Origin: Arabiibacter massiliensis | GTDB lineage: Bacteria; Actinomycetota; Coriobacteriia; Coriobacteriales; Eggerthellaceae | DNA length: 64,000 nt | NCBI RefSeq assembly: GCF_900169505.1 | Contig: NZ_LT827021.1 | Span: 1,302,001-1,366,000 of the forward strand | Direction of reading: 5' to 3' | The notes under the pieces: generated by a model | The model's input: the letters and a program-made list of their open reading frames with translations, nothing else | What the model was told of the DNA's origin: nothing | Databases searched by the model: none | Part shown: positions 51,604 to 60,638 of the stretch, in pieces | How positions within the stretch are numbered: the stretch's first letter is position 1 | How the letters are laid out: each line of letters opens with the position of its first letter | Program-made: the position numbers and the translations under genes

Positions 51604-52921
51604 GCGGACGCTCATCCGCCGCGAGCTGGCCCGGCAGACCGCGCTCCTGTTCGTGGTGTTCGCGCTGCTGTTCTCGCTTCTGGGCGCGGGCATCTACTCC
51701 ATGGTGAGCGCGAGCATCTACCGCACAGCCGACGCAAGCCTGCGGGAGCTACAGGCGGGAGGCGGCTCCGTGACGGCGGACAAGCCCGCCAGCAGCAGCG
51801 TGGACGGCGATCCCGATCCCGGCGGTGCCGAGGACGCGGCGTCGCTCACCGTCACCATCGCGCAGCAGGACATCGTGGAGGCCAACCCGCAGATCATCAC
51901 GCTTCTGCGCGACGAGGACGGGGCGCTGGTGGACACGGTGGGCCTCTACGAGCGCTATCCGGCGTACCTGGCCGAGCTGCCCTTCGACGCGAACGACCTG
52001 GGGAACATCCGCCAGACGTCAGCGGGCGGGCACACCTACCGCACCATCGCCTACGCCAGCGGCGAGGACGGGGGCGCCGCCTTCATGCAGGCGCTCGTGA
52101 ACGTGGACGCCGAGCTGGCCATCCTGGACGGCTTCACGCGCACGCTCGTCATCTACCTGGCCGTAGCCGTGGCGGCGTCGGCGGCAGCCAGCTATCTGCT
52201 GTCGCGGCGCATGCTCAAGCCCATCGTGGCGAACTGGCAGGCCCAGACGGAATTCGTGCAGAACGCCTCGCACGAGCTGCGCACGCCGCTCGCCGTCATC
52301 CAGGCAACCGGCGAGCTCCTGCTGGACCATCCGGGCGAGCGCATCGTGGACCGGTTCGAGGACGTGAACGTCATCACGACGGAGACGAAGCGCCTCTCGC
52401 GACTGGTGGACGACCTCATGGCGCTCTCGCTCGACGACGCGGGGCGCGCGGAACCGGCCCTCGGCGCGGTGGACGTGGATGCGCTCGTGCGCGACATGGC
52501 CGACGCCTACCGGGATCTCGCCGAGGCGCAGGGCAAGCGCCTGCATGCGGAAGCGGCCTTCGACGGCACCGTCCAGGCCGATGCCGACAAGCTGCGCCAG
52601 CTGCTGGGCATCCTTCTGGACAACGCGCTCAAGTACACCGAGGCCGGCGACGAGGTGCGCCTGTCGACGCGGGCCGAGGGGGCGCGTTGCATCATCGAGG
52701 TTGCCGACATCGGCTGCGGCATCGACCCCGCAGAGTGCGAGCGCGTCTTCGAGCGCTTCTACCGCGCCGACAAGGCCCGCTCGCGGGAAACCGGCGGCCA
52801 CGGCCTGGGGCTTTCGCTCGCGAAGGGCATCGTGGAGGCGCACGGCGGCACCATCATGCTCAAGGCCAACGAGCCCCGCGGCACCGTGGCCGTCGTCACG
52901 CTGCGTCCGCTGCCATCCTGA
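51596..52921 (+). CDS. Sensor histidine kinase
   Basis: 441 residues: N-terminal helix (TALLFVVFALLFSLLGAGIYSMV), an extracytoplasmic domain of about 140 residues, second helix (LVIYLAVAVAASAAASYLL), the H box ASHELRTPLAVI, N box LLGILLDNALKYTEAG, and G boxes ADIGCGIDP and GGHGLGLSLAKGIV. The ligand is not evident. The stop TGA lies within the left end of the TCATCCTGAG repeat that follows. Confidence 0.93.
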   Translation: MSERTLIRRELARQTALLFVVFALLFSLLGAGIYSMVSASIYRTADASLRELQAGGGSVTADKPASSSVDGDPDPGGAEDAASLTVTIAQQDIVEANPQIITLLRDEDGALVDTVGLYERYPAYLAELPFDANDLGNIRQTSAGGHTYRTIAYASGEDGGAAFMQALVNVDAELAILDGFTRTLVIYLAVAVAASAAASYLLSRRMLKPIVANWQAQTEFVQNASHELRTPLAVIQATGELLLDHPGERIVDRFEDVNVITTETKRLSRLVDDLMALSLDDAGRAEPALGAVDVDALVRDMADAYRDLAEAQGKRLHAEAAFDGTVQADADKLRQLLGILLDNALKYTEAGDEVRLSTRAEGARCIIEVADIGCGIDPAECERVFERFYRADKARSRETGGHGLGLSLAKGIVEAHGGTIMLKANEPRGTVAVVTLRPLPS

Positions 52922-53060
52922 GCGAGCGCAGCCCCCTGTCATCCTGAGCGAGCGTAGCGAGTCGAAGGATCCCGTGCGGCGCCAGCCGTGACGCTTCCCG
53001 CTGACGCCGCACGGGATCCTTCGACTTCGCGCTTCGCGCTCCGCTCAGGATGACAGGGGG
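52915..53060. repeat. Intact TCATCCTGAG palindromic repeat at convergent gene ends
   Basis: A hairpin of 129 bases (52932-53060) with arms about 55-58 bases long: CCCCCTGTCATCCTGAGCG ... CGCTCAGGATGACAGGGGG, preceded by an extra CATCCTGAGCGAGCG at 52915. It provides the TGA stop of the histidine kinase (52919-52921) and, on the other strand, the TGA of the thioesterase (53047-53045). Confidence 0.9.
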
Positions 53061-53488
53061 AGCTCCTTCGCGGTTGCGCGCTCGCGGTTCTTCCGGGCCA
53101 GGTAGTCCAGGCTCACGATCTTCGTCACCACCTCGCCTTCCGACACCACGTCGCCCGCGTCGTCGTAGGCGGCCACGCGCCAGAACTGCTTCATGCCCGC
53201 CGCGCGCGACGGCTCCTCGCGGTCGAGCTCGGCCACGCCGCGCAACGTGCCCGCGCGACCGCTCTTGCGGTGCCGCACGTGCACGTCCACGCCGAACGGG
53301 CGCTCCTCGTCGAGGTTCGCGCGCAGCTCGGCGCCGATGCTGGCCGCCGTCTCCAGAAGCGCGATGGTGGCCCCGCCGTGCACGAAGCCGAAGGGCTGGA
53401 GCACCTCCGGCGTGATGGGCATCACGGCCTCCACGCGCTGCTCGTCGGCCGATTCGACCCGTATCCCCAGTGCGTCTGCGAACGTCAC
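53045..53488 (-). CDS. PaaI-family hot-dog thioesterase
   Basis: 147 residues with the hot-dog motif FGFVHGGATIALLETAASIGA (the catalytic-site pattern HGG...AD/E) and strands PITPEVLQPFGF, RKSGRAGTLRGVAELDREEPS and GDVVSEGEVVTKIVS. It hydrolyses an acyl-CoA; the substrate is unknown. The start is GTG at 53488 with AAGGAG; it overlaps the stop of the GGDEF-EAL gene by 4 bases. The last codons (PLSS) and the stop come from the repeat at 52915-53060. Confidence 0.82.
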   Translation of the reverse strand: MTFADALGIRVESADEQRVEAVMPITPEVLQPFGFVHGGATIALLETAASIGAELRANLDEERPFGVDVHVRHRKSGRAGTLRGVAELDREEPSRAAGMKQFWRVAAYDDAGDVVSEGEVVTKIVSLDYLARKNRERATAKELPLSS

Positions 53489-56400
53489 GCGCCGCTCCTT
53501 TCCGAAAACGATCGAATGAGGCGCTTCACGTCGTCGGGGATGTCGCTCGGCTCGGGCGCGGGGCGGCCGCACAGGAACCCCTGCACGTAGTCCACGCCCA
53601 GCTTTACCACGGCGGCCAGCTCGGCTTCGGTCTCCACGCCCTCGGCCACCACGCGGATGCCGCGGTCGTGCGCGTATCCCACCAGGTTGCGCGCGATGTC
53701 CTGATGGTCCACCGCCGTGTCGATATCGCGGACGATGCCCATGTCCAGCTTCACGAAGTCCACGTGGTAGTCCAGAAGCGACGTCTCGCCGTTGCTTCCG
53801 CTGCCGAAGTCGTCGATGGCCAGCCGCGCCCCGAACCGGTGCGCGAGCGCCTCCTTGTACACGGCCATCTCGCGGCTGTAGTCGCTCTCCGTTATCTCGA
53901 TGACCAGCCGTTTCAGCAGGTTGCCATAGCACGAGCGCAGCCGCTGCTCGTCGTCGGGGGACAGCCGCTGCGTGGCGATGCTGTTCACGAACAGCACGGC
54001 GTCGAGGCCCTCCGCGTGGCGCGAGAACGCCTGCAGCGCGCCGAAGAACGTGAGGTGCTCCACCCGGTAGAGCTTGGACTGCGACCGCGCCAGCGTGAGG
54101 ATGCGGTCGGGCGTGGGGATGCTGGCCACCTGCGAGCGCATAAGCGCCTCGAAGGCCGCCACCTCGCCCGTGCGCGCGTCCACGATGGGCTGGAAGTGGT
54201 ATTCCACCAGGCCGTCGTCAAGCAGGCGGTTCAGGTCCTCCTTGGTGTTCAGGATGAACGCCTTCTCCTCGTGGCTCTGCCTATCGAAGCGCAGCAGCGC
54301 GCCCTTGCGGCGGCTCTTGGCCTCGTACATGGCGAAGTCGGCGTATTCGCGCAGGTGGGCGAAGTCGCCGGCGTCCCCGGGGTAGAGCGCCACGCCGGCC
54401 GACGCGCGCACCTTCAGCACCGAGCCGTCGGGGGCCTCGAGCACGCTCGCGTCGAGCGCCCGCATGAACTCGTCGAACAGCGGCCAGGCCTCCTGCGCGC
54501 TTGCGTACCCGTCCACGAACACGAGGAACTCGTCGCCCGAGATGCGCGCGAAGCAGCCCCTTCCCGTGAACGTGCGCTCGATCACCTGCGCGGCGGCCTG
54601 GATGTAGTGGTCGCCCCAGTCGTGGCCGTAGGTGTCGTTGATGTACTTGAGGTTGTCCAGGTCCATCATCAGCATGGCTGCGAACGCCGGCGGGTTCTGC
54701 GCGAGGCGCCCGCAGACGGCCTCCTCGAACGCCCGGCGGTTCAACAGGCCGGTGAGCACGTCGTGGTCGCGCTCGTGCTCCAGGCGCAGGCGCGTGGTAA
54801 TCTCGTCGGTCACGTCCTCCACCAGGCCGTACACCCGCTCGCCGTCGGCGTTGGCCACGGCCACGAAGCGCACCCAGCGCCGCCCCTCGGCATCGGACAC
54901 GATCCAGCGTCCCTCGGCCTCCTTCTGCGCGTACGGCGCAAGCGGCTCCAGTAGGCGGCGGAACTCGCGGATGTCCAGGGAGCCGCCCACCTCGCCCGGC
55001 GCCTCGCTGGTGCCCGCGTCTGCGGCGCCAGCCGGCAGCACGCCGCCCAGCGTGTCGAAGAAGCCGGCGGTATAGGACACCTCGTCGGTGTCGCGGTTGT
55101 TCTCGAACGCGGCGATCGAGCGGTCGGACAGCCGCAGTATCTGCGAGAGGCGCGACGCGGCCACGGCCACCTCCGAGCCCAGCATCTGGATGGCGTCGGA
55201 CAGCTCGTCGATCTCCACGATGCCCGTGCGGTCGAACGAGATGGGCTGCTCGGGCTTGGCGGCGCGCACCTCGCGCATGAGCGAGCGCAGGCGCGACGAC
55301 GACGCCCAGGCTATCAGCACCGCGATGACCACGCCGATGGCAAGCGACGCCCCGTACACGCCCAGAAGGTTGCGTTCCAGCTGATAGGAGGCCGAGAACA
55401 GCGTGTCCTCGCTCTCCATGCCCAGAACCGCCCACTGCTCGGACGCGAAGGGCGACGTCTCGTCGTAGAGCTTGAGGTCCGTCGCCGCCACGATGGCGGC
55501 GTGCGGGTTCTCCTCCGTATCCAGCGGCATGGCCGTGAAGGCGCCGTGGACGCCCGATCCCAGCGCGAGCGTCCCCTCGTCGATGTAGAGGCTCTGCAGG
55601 GCGCCCGTGGTGGCCAGCGCCTCGAAGACGCGCCCGCCCCCTTCGCCCGCGGCCTCGCTCGCATCCTCCACCGCGAGCACGTAGGAGCCGTTGCCGTCCA
55701 GGTCGCGGTAGGGCAGAAACGCGGTCACGCGGTCGAGCCGCACCTCGATGCCGAACACGCCGCACAGGTTTCCCCTGTCGCCGCGCAGAGGCACGCTGTA
55801 GGTGATGGACGACGTGCCGGTCCACCCCAGGTCCACCGGCCGGCCCCAATAGCCCAAATCGACGCTGCGCGCATCGGGATGCTGCTCGGCGGCGCGCAGC
55901 GGCCGGTAATAGAAGTCGCTGCGCGCATCGCCTTCGGGCGCGAGCGGGAACGTGGCCGACCAGCCCGTGTCGAGCGCGATATCCAGCCGCTTGCCCACGC
56001 TGAGCGGGCACACCGACAGCAGCAGGTCGGAGCGGTTCGCGACGTCCACCTTGGGGTTCGAGTCGCGCACGTACAGGCCCGCGAGGGCGTCGCCCTCCTC
56101 CTCCGCGCCCGCCAACAGCACGTACACCCCGTCCACCTCGGTGCGCCGGGAGAACTCGATGAGCCGCTCCTCCACCGATTCGATGACGGCCAGGGACGCG
56201 TCCGACCCCGGCACGAGGTCGGCGGGCCCCGCCCCTTCGCGGGCCAGCACGTCGCCGATGGAGGCGCTCACGTCGTTGGCCACGGCGTCGAAATCCGACC
56301 AGCGGAACACCATGTCGCTCTCAAGGGCGCCGGCATGGCTGGACACGCGCTCGGCGAACAGGTCGTAGGCCACGGCGTCGATCTGCGAGGTGGTCTGGCT

Positions 56401-56523
56401 GGCCGAGAGCACGCTCAGGCAGACGAGCCCCTGCAGGGCGATGGCGATGCAGAACGGCACGGCTACCAGGACCCGAAACGTCAAGCCCTTCTTCTTCCCC
56501 GCTCTGTGTCTGCCCCGCACCAT
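53485..56523 (-). CDS. Membrane GGDEF-EAL protein with an extracytoplasmic sensor domain
   Basis: 1012 residues. Helix 1 (about 14-36), a long sensor domain with dCache-like features (about 40-340), helix 2 (VYGASLAIGVVIAVLIAWA), a short HAMP-like/PAS region (about 400-600: YTAGFFDTLGGVLP, FVAVANADGERVYGLVEDV), then GGDEF with intact signature RISGDEF and EAL with FEALMRSQ, IEITESDYS, AIDDFGSGSN, VKLDMGIV and VAEGVETEA. Both catalytic domains look intact, so it may make or destroy c-di-GMP. It follows a solute-binding lipoprotein in the same operon, the likely ligand-presenting partner. The ATG at 56523 lacks an optimal ribosome binding site. Confidence 0.85.
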   Translation of the reverse strand: MVRGRHRAGKKKGLTFRVLVAVPFCIAIALQGLVCLSVLSASQTTSQIDAVAYDLFAERVSSHAGALESDMVFRWSDFDAVANDVSASIGDVLAREGAGPADLVPGSDASLAVIESVEERLIEFSRRTEVDGVYVLLAGAEEEGDALAGLYVRDSNPKVDVANRSDLLLSVCPLSVGKRLDIALDTGWSATFPLAPEGDARSDFYYRPLRAAEQHPDARSVDLGYWGRPVDLGWTGTSSITYSVPLRGDRGNLCGVFGIEVRLDRVTAFLPYRDLDGNGSYVLAVEDASEAAGEGGGRVFEALATTGALQSLYIDEGTLALGSGVHGAFTAMPLDTEENPHAAIVAATDLKLYDETSPFASEQWAVLGMESEDTLFSASYQLERNLLGVYGASLAIGVVIAVLIAWASSSRLRSLMREVRAAKPEQPISFDRTGIVEIDELSDAIQMLGSEVAVAASRLSQILRLSDRSIAAFENNRDTDEVSYTAGFFDTLGGVLPAGAADAGTSEAPGEVGGSLDIREFRRLLEPLAPYAQKEAEGRWIVSDAEGRRWVRFVAVANADGERVYGLVEDVTDEITTRLRLEHERDHDVLTGLLNRRAFEEAVCGRLAQNPPAFAAMLMMDLDNLKYINDTYGHDWGDHYIQAAAQVIERTFTGRGCFARISGDEFLVFVDGYASAQEAWPLFDEFMRALDASVLEAPDGSVLKVRASAGVALYPGDAGDFAHLREYADFAMYEAKSRRKGALLRFDRQSHEEKAFILNTKEDLNRLLDDGLVEYHFQPIVDARTGEVAAFEALMRSQVASIPTPDRILTLARSQSKLYRVEHLTFFGALQAFSRHAEGLDAVLFVNSIATQRLSPDDEQRLRSCYGNLLKRLVIEITESDYSREMAVYKEALAHRFGARLAIDDFGSGSNGETSLLDYHVDFVKLDMGIVRDIDTAVDHQDIARNLVGYAHDRGIRVVAEGVETEAELAAVVKLGVDYVQGFLCGRPAPEPSDIPDDVKRLIRSFSERSGA

Positions 56524-56555
56524 CGTTTCGGCTGCGCGCCGCCTCCTCGCCCCCT

Positions 56556-58052
56556 TCAGCCCTGCTTCGTGGCCGCTTCCAACTGCTCGCCCATGTCGGC
56601 GAGCCACGCGTCGAAGTTCTCGTCGGCAAGGTACGCCGCCGCGGCCTCGGCGCGGACAGTCCCGCCCGCCATGGCCTCCTCGATGGCGGCGACGTCGGCA
56701 CTCGCCTTGTCGGCCAGGTTGTGCTCCAGCACGGCGCGCGCCTCCACGCCGCCCGCGAACGGCGCCGTGGCGTACACGCCGGCGTTCACGGTGTCGAGCG
56801 CCGCCGGCAGCCCCGTCAGGTAGTTCACCGGGGCGTTGGGCACGTCGGCCGCCAGCTCCTCGATGCGGCCGCGCTCCAGCAGGTCCTTCTTCACCGGCAG
56901 GTACCCGGCCGCCACCGAGAACGAGACGTTGCGCTCGCCGTCGGTGAACCATTTGAGGAACTCCACGCACGCGGCCTCGGTCTTGGCGTCCGCCTTCGCC
57001 ACCACGAAGCCCGCGCCCTGCTGCGGCGAGCAGGCCACGCCCCCTTCGAACACCGGCGAGGGAAGCGACCCGAACTCGATGGGGTAGCTCGTGGCGTCGT
57101 CCACCGTCACGTCCTGCGGGAAGTACACCACCGACGTGGAGGAGCCCGCGTAGCACACGAGGCCGCCCGTCTTCACGGCGTCGGAGCGGAAGCGGCCCTC
57201 GGCGGAGAACCAGCCCTGCACCAGCGGCACGTAGTAGTTGTCCCAGAGCGCCCGCATGGTGGCCCGGTCCAGCTCGATGGCGCACGAGCCGTCCTGCACG
57301 TTCAGGATGTCGTGGCCCAGCTGGCGCGACCCGCACACCAGATAGTTCGCCAGCGCGTCGCGACCGAAGAAGGGCCGGCCGTCGCCGGGCTCGGGGGTGG
57401 CGGCGTCGGTCCACTCGTAGTAGCGCTGGGCCGTGCGCGTGACGCCCTCGACCGTGGCCAGGTCGTCAAGGGTCGCGCCCGTGGCCTCGGCGAACTTCTG
57501 CCAATCGGTCAGGTTGATCTGCAACGTCTCGGTGGACTTGCACACGGGAAACACCTTGAGCGAGCCGTCGCCCGCCAGGTCGCCCTCGGCAAGGAAGCTT
57601 TCTACGAACTGCGATTTCTCCTCGTCGGAAAGGTAGCCGGAAAGGTCGGCCACCTTGCCCATGTTGTCCAGGGCGTAGGCCGTGTCGGCGTAGGAGAGGA
57701 ACGCGTCGGGCATGGCGGAAGCCCCCACCCGGCCCTCGGCCGCGTCCGTGACGGCGGCGGCCAGATCCTCCACGCCGCCCTGGCTCGCGTGCGTGGCCAC
57801 CACGCCCACGTCCTTGCCGCGCGTCTCGTTGAACTCCTTGACCAGCGACTCGAAAGCCTGTTGCTGCGCGCCGTTGTAGTACGTCCACAGCTCCACCTGC
57901 ACCGGATCGCCCGGATCGAGCAGGGACGCCGCATCGACGTCCTCGGGCTCGGGCGAGGCGGGAGCGCCGGACGCGCAGCCCGCGCACAGGAGCGCGCCCG
58001 CGCAGGCGAGCGCCGCAAGGAGCCGAACCGTCCTCGAACCACGTGAGCGCAT
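56556..58052 (-). CDS. Extracellular solute-binding lipoprotein (family 1, sugar type)
   Basis: 498 residues. Signal peptide with lipobox LLCAGC (about residues 20-25). The mature protein has the fold pattern PVQVELWTYYNGAQQQAFESLVKEFNETRGKDVGV and, near the C-terminus, ACVEFLKWFTDGERNVSFSVAAGYLPVKKDLLER, typical of family 1 binding proteins. No ABC permease or ATPase genes are adjacent; instead a GGDEF-EAL receptor follows after 32 bases, so the protein may work as a ligand-presenting sensor rather than a transporter part. Confidence 0.87.
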   Translation of the reverse strand: MRSRGSRTVRLLAALACAGALLCAGCASGAPASPEPEDVDAASLLDPGDPVQVELWTYYNGAQQQAFESLVKEFNETRGKDVGVVATHASQGGVEDLAAAVTDAAEGRVGASAMPDAFLSYADTAYALDNMGKVADLSGYLSDEEKSQFVESFLAEGDLAGDGSLKVFPVCKSTETLQINLTDWQKFAEATGATLDDLATVEGVTRTAQRYYEWTDAATPEPGDGRPFFGRDALANYLVCGSRQLGHDILNVQDGSCAIELDRATMRALWDNYYVPLVQGWFSAEGRFRSDAVKTGGLVCYAGSSTSVVYFPQDVTVDDATSYPIEFGSLPSPVFEGGVACSPQQGAGFVVAKADAKTEAACVEFLKWFTDGERNVSFSVAAGYLPVKKDLLERGRIEELAADVPNAPVNYLTGLPAALDTVNAGVYATAPFAGGVEARAVLEHNLADKASADVAAIEEAMAGGTVRAEAAAAYLADENFDAWLADMGEQLEAATKQG

Positions 58053-58271
58053 GATCCCCCCTATCCGCGCGCAAGCGCGCACAGCACCTGTGGACTGCAT
58101 CCGTCTATTCTAGTGCAGCGTCAAGAATACCATGCCGCGATCCGGCGATCGAACAGAATTAGAAGCGAACGAGCGCCCACGAAAGCGCAGTTGGAGCACG
58201 GTAACGCGCACCCTGCACACCGCAAGGACACCAAAGTTGGCGTGACGAAGGGACGGGCGTGACAGGGGGGC

Positions 58272-58334
58272 GTGACAGGGGGACGGTTCTCTTGACACCC
58301 GAACCCGGTGTCAAGAGAACCGTCCCCCTGTCAC
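58272..58334. repeat. 63-bp perfect palindrome with 28-bp arms
   Basis: The arms 58272-58299 and 58307-58334 are exact reverse complements (outer GTGACAGGGGGACGGTTCTC), with loop CGAACCC. GGGGACGGTTCT palindromes are common REP-like sequences in many bacteria. It lies in the 366-base gap 58053-58418 with the duplication below; no gene is present there. Confidence 0.85.
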
Positions 58335-58350
58335 CGCCCCCCCCCTGTCA

Positions 58351-58450
58351 CGCCCTTCGTCACGCCCCTCAGCGCTTGCGCTTGTCGGAGGTGCGGACGG
58401 CGCCCTTCGTCACGCCCCTCAGCGCTTGCGCTTGTCGGAGGTGCGGACGG
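58351..58450. repeat. Perfect 50-bp tandem duplication at the end of a flippase gene
   Basis: 58351-58400 and 58401-58450 are identical. The second unit contains the last codons and stop of the minus-strand flippase gene; the first unit is an exact copy placed downstream of the real stop. It is therefore a recent duplication that does not change the protein. Confidence 0.9.
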
Positions 58451-59462
58451 CTTGCTTGGCGCCGCGCTTGAAGGTCTTGGTGGTCTGGATGAGGATGGCG
58501 CCGATGAGGAACGGCATCCAGAACACGATGCCGCGGTACACGAGCGCGATGGACAGGCCCGCGGCGGCCGATTCGCCGAACGACGTGAACGCCACCACCA
58601 CGGCGGCCTCCACCACGCCCACGCCCTGCGGCGTGATGGAGATCATGGCGAACAGCGTGGCCACCACGTACCCGCAGATGAGCGCCTCGGGATGGTTCAC
58701 GCCGAAGCCGACGCCCACCAGGGAGAAGCACGCGAGCTCGCACGCGCTGGCCCCGATGGAGCAGCCGAACGCCTTCGCCGTGGTCTTGGGGTTGCGCGCG
58801 ATGAGGCCGGCAGCGTCGGAGAACGAGCACACCACGCGCTCCACCCACGGGTCGAGCGGCTTCTTCTTGAAGCGCGTCAGCACGCGGTCCACCAGCCGCT
58901 CGACGGGACGCAGGAGGCGCAGCACCAGCGCCGGGCGCTTGCGGCCCAGCACGAGGATGGTCACCATGGCACCCACCAGCGCGATCACCAGCAGCCCCAG
59001 CAAGAACCACAGCGGCGAGAGCCCCACCGTGAGCGCCAGGATGGCGAAGGCCACCAGCATGATGGTGGCGAAGCCCGAATCGATGGTTATCTGCATGAGC
59101 AGCGCCGCCGACGTGGCCTTTCCCGGAGCGATGCCGCGGCGGCGCGCGTCGTCCACCACCAGCGTCGTGCCCGCCAGGTTGAGCGAGGGCGCGATGGTGT
59201 TCACGAAGAACGTGCCGAACACCAGCGGCAACGTGCTCCGCGGGCTCATGTGCTCGTCCACGGCCTCGAAGGCGTAGGAATACGCGAAGCTCTGCGCGAA
59301 GTACTTGCCCAGCTGCGTGAGCACCGCGGCCACGAGCGGCACGATGGAGCCCTTCTTGATGGTCTCCGCCAGCTCCACCAGCTGGTCGCCGCGCAGCAGC
59401 ACCACCGCCAGCACGATGACGATGACGAGCCCGATGAGCAGGTTTCTGATATTGAGCTTCAC
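58419..59462 (-). CDS. YbhN/LPG-synthase transmembrane-domain protein (lysylphosphatidylglycerol flippase-type)
   Basis: A 347-residue protein with eight or more helices of the UPF0104/YbhN group, related to the membrane domain of MprF. LAGTTLVVDDARRRGIAPGKATSAALLMQI and ISITPQGVGVVEAAVVVAFTS with LVYRGIVFWMPFLIGA are typical. No aminoacyl-transferase domain is attached. The start is GTG at 59462. A second paralogue is encoded upstream at 60622-62379 and an ATP-grasp enzyme between them, suggesting a lipid- or glycolipid-modifying pathway. Confidence 0.82.
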   Translation of the reverse strand: MKLNIRNLLIGLVIVIVLAVVLLRGDQLVELAETIKKGSIVPLVAAVLTQLGKYFAQSFAYSYAFEAVDEHMSPRSTLPLVFGTFFVNTIAPSLNLAGTTLVVDDARRRGIAPGKATSAALLMQITIDSGFATIMLVAFAILALTVGLSPLWFLLGLLVIALVGAMVTILVLGRKRPALVLRLLRPVERLVDRVLTRFKKKPLDPWVERVVCSFSDAAGLIARNPKTTAKAFGCSIGASACELACFSLVGVGFGVNHPEALICGYVVATLFAMISITPQGVGVVEAAVVVAFTSFGESAAAGLSIALVYRGIVFWMPFLIGAILIQTTKTFKRGAKQAVRTSDKRKR

Positions 59463-59492
59463 GTCGTCGCCCCGCCGATCGCGTCCCCCCGC

Positions 59493-60638
59493 CTAGCGGA
59501 GGAACTCCTCGAGGTCGGATCTCATGAGGAAGTCCAGCTCGCCGGCCGAATCAGCATCGGTTTCGAGGAACAGGAACCCGTAGTTGCCCACGCGGTTCAC
59601 GTCGAAGCGCCGCAGCTCCAGCACGTTGGTGAACCGCTCGGCGAACGCGTCGTAGTCGAAGGCCTCCTCCCCCGTGGCCGACGCCGGCGGGTTCAGAAGC
59701 GACATCGTGTACACCTTGTCGTCCTTGCCGGCGAACGCCGCGTCGAAGTCGGGCGCGTCGTCCTCGAGGAACGCCTGGTAGGTGCGGTAGCCGTAGCCGT
59801 ACCAGCTGACATCGGTGCCGCCGAGGCCCGCGAAGCGCAGCGGGTTGAACTCGATGGGGCTCACGTGCCCGTCCTCCACGCGCACCTCCACGTGCACGGG
59901 GAAGTTGCGCGCGCCCACGAGCGCGTTCACGCGGTCGAGCCAGGCGGTGAACAGCGGCGACGTCTCGCGCACGATGGGGGCGCTCGTCACGTACATGCGG
60001 TCGGAGGTGTCCTCGGGCGAGGCGAAGTCGTGGCGCAGCACGTTGAGGATGCGCGCGCGGCCCGCTTCGTCGAAGTAGGCGTCCAGCGCGTACTCGGTGC
60101 CCGTGATGTAGCCCTCCAAGATGAACGAGCCCGCGCCGATCACGCTTTCCGGGTACATGTCGTGCCAGGTTGAGGCGTTCTTCTGGATGTCGGCGAGCGC
60201 GCGCTCCCAATCGTCGCGGTCCTGGATCGCGTAGACGCCCATGCTGCAGAAGCCCACGGAGGGCTTGAGCACGAACGGGGCCTCCAGCTGCGAGAAATCC
60301 AGCTTGAACAGCTCGTCCACCGAGCACGTCTTGAAGAACAGCTCCGGATCGAGCGAGGAGAGCGCGCGGCGCATGGCGGCCTTGTCCTTGAACAGGCCGA
60401 TGGCGCGCACGAGGGACTCGTTGCCCACGTTGTCCGCGATCCACGAAAGCGCGTTCTCCGAGTTCGTGTACACGCGCTCGCCGCCGTCGATGCGGCGGAC
60501 GGCCTCCTCGGGCGCCACCAGGTTCAGCTTGCCGGGCGCCACCGTGCGGGCGAAGCCGTTGTCGAGCACCGGATGCTGCGACTCCTCGAGCCACTGCGCG
60601 AGCGGTTCGGAAGCGTACGGCTCATCGAGCACTATCAT
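59493..60638 (-). CDS. ATP-grasp domain protein
   Basis: 381 residues with an ATP-grasp fold: KDKAAMRRALSSLDP (lid), APFVLKPSVGFCSMGVY (the ATP-binding strand-loop), SFILEGYITGTEYALDAYFDE and the metal-binding VEVRVEDGHVSPIEFNPLRFAG. ATP-grasp enzymes join a carboxylate to an amine or thiol. The substrate is unknown; location between two flippase-type genes hints at an amino-acid or peptide ligase acting on a lipid precursor. GGAGGATCC precedes the ATG; it overlaps the upstream gene by 17 bases. Confidence 0.8.
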   Translation of the reverse strand: MIVLDEPYASEPLAQWLEESQHPVLDNGFARTVAPGKLNLVAPEEAVRRIDGGERVYTNSENALSWIADNVGNESLVRAIGLFKDKAAMRRALSSLDPELFFKTCSVDELFKLDFSQLEAPFVLKPSVGFCSMGVYAIQDRDDWERALADIQKNASTWHDMYPESVIGAGSFILEGYITGTEYALDAYFDEAGRARILNVLRHDFASPEDTSDRMYVTSAPIVRETSPLFTAWLDRVNALVGARNFPVHVEVRVEDGHVSPIEFNPLRFAGLGGTDVSWYGYGYRTYQAFLEDDAPDFDAAFAGKDDKVYTMSLLNPPASATGEEAFDYDAFAERFTNVLELRRFDVNRVGNYGFLFLETDADSAGELDFLMRSDLEEFLR

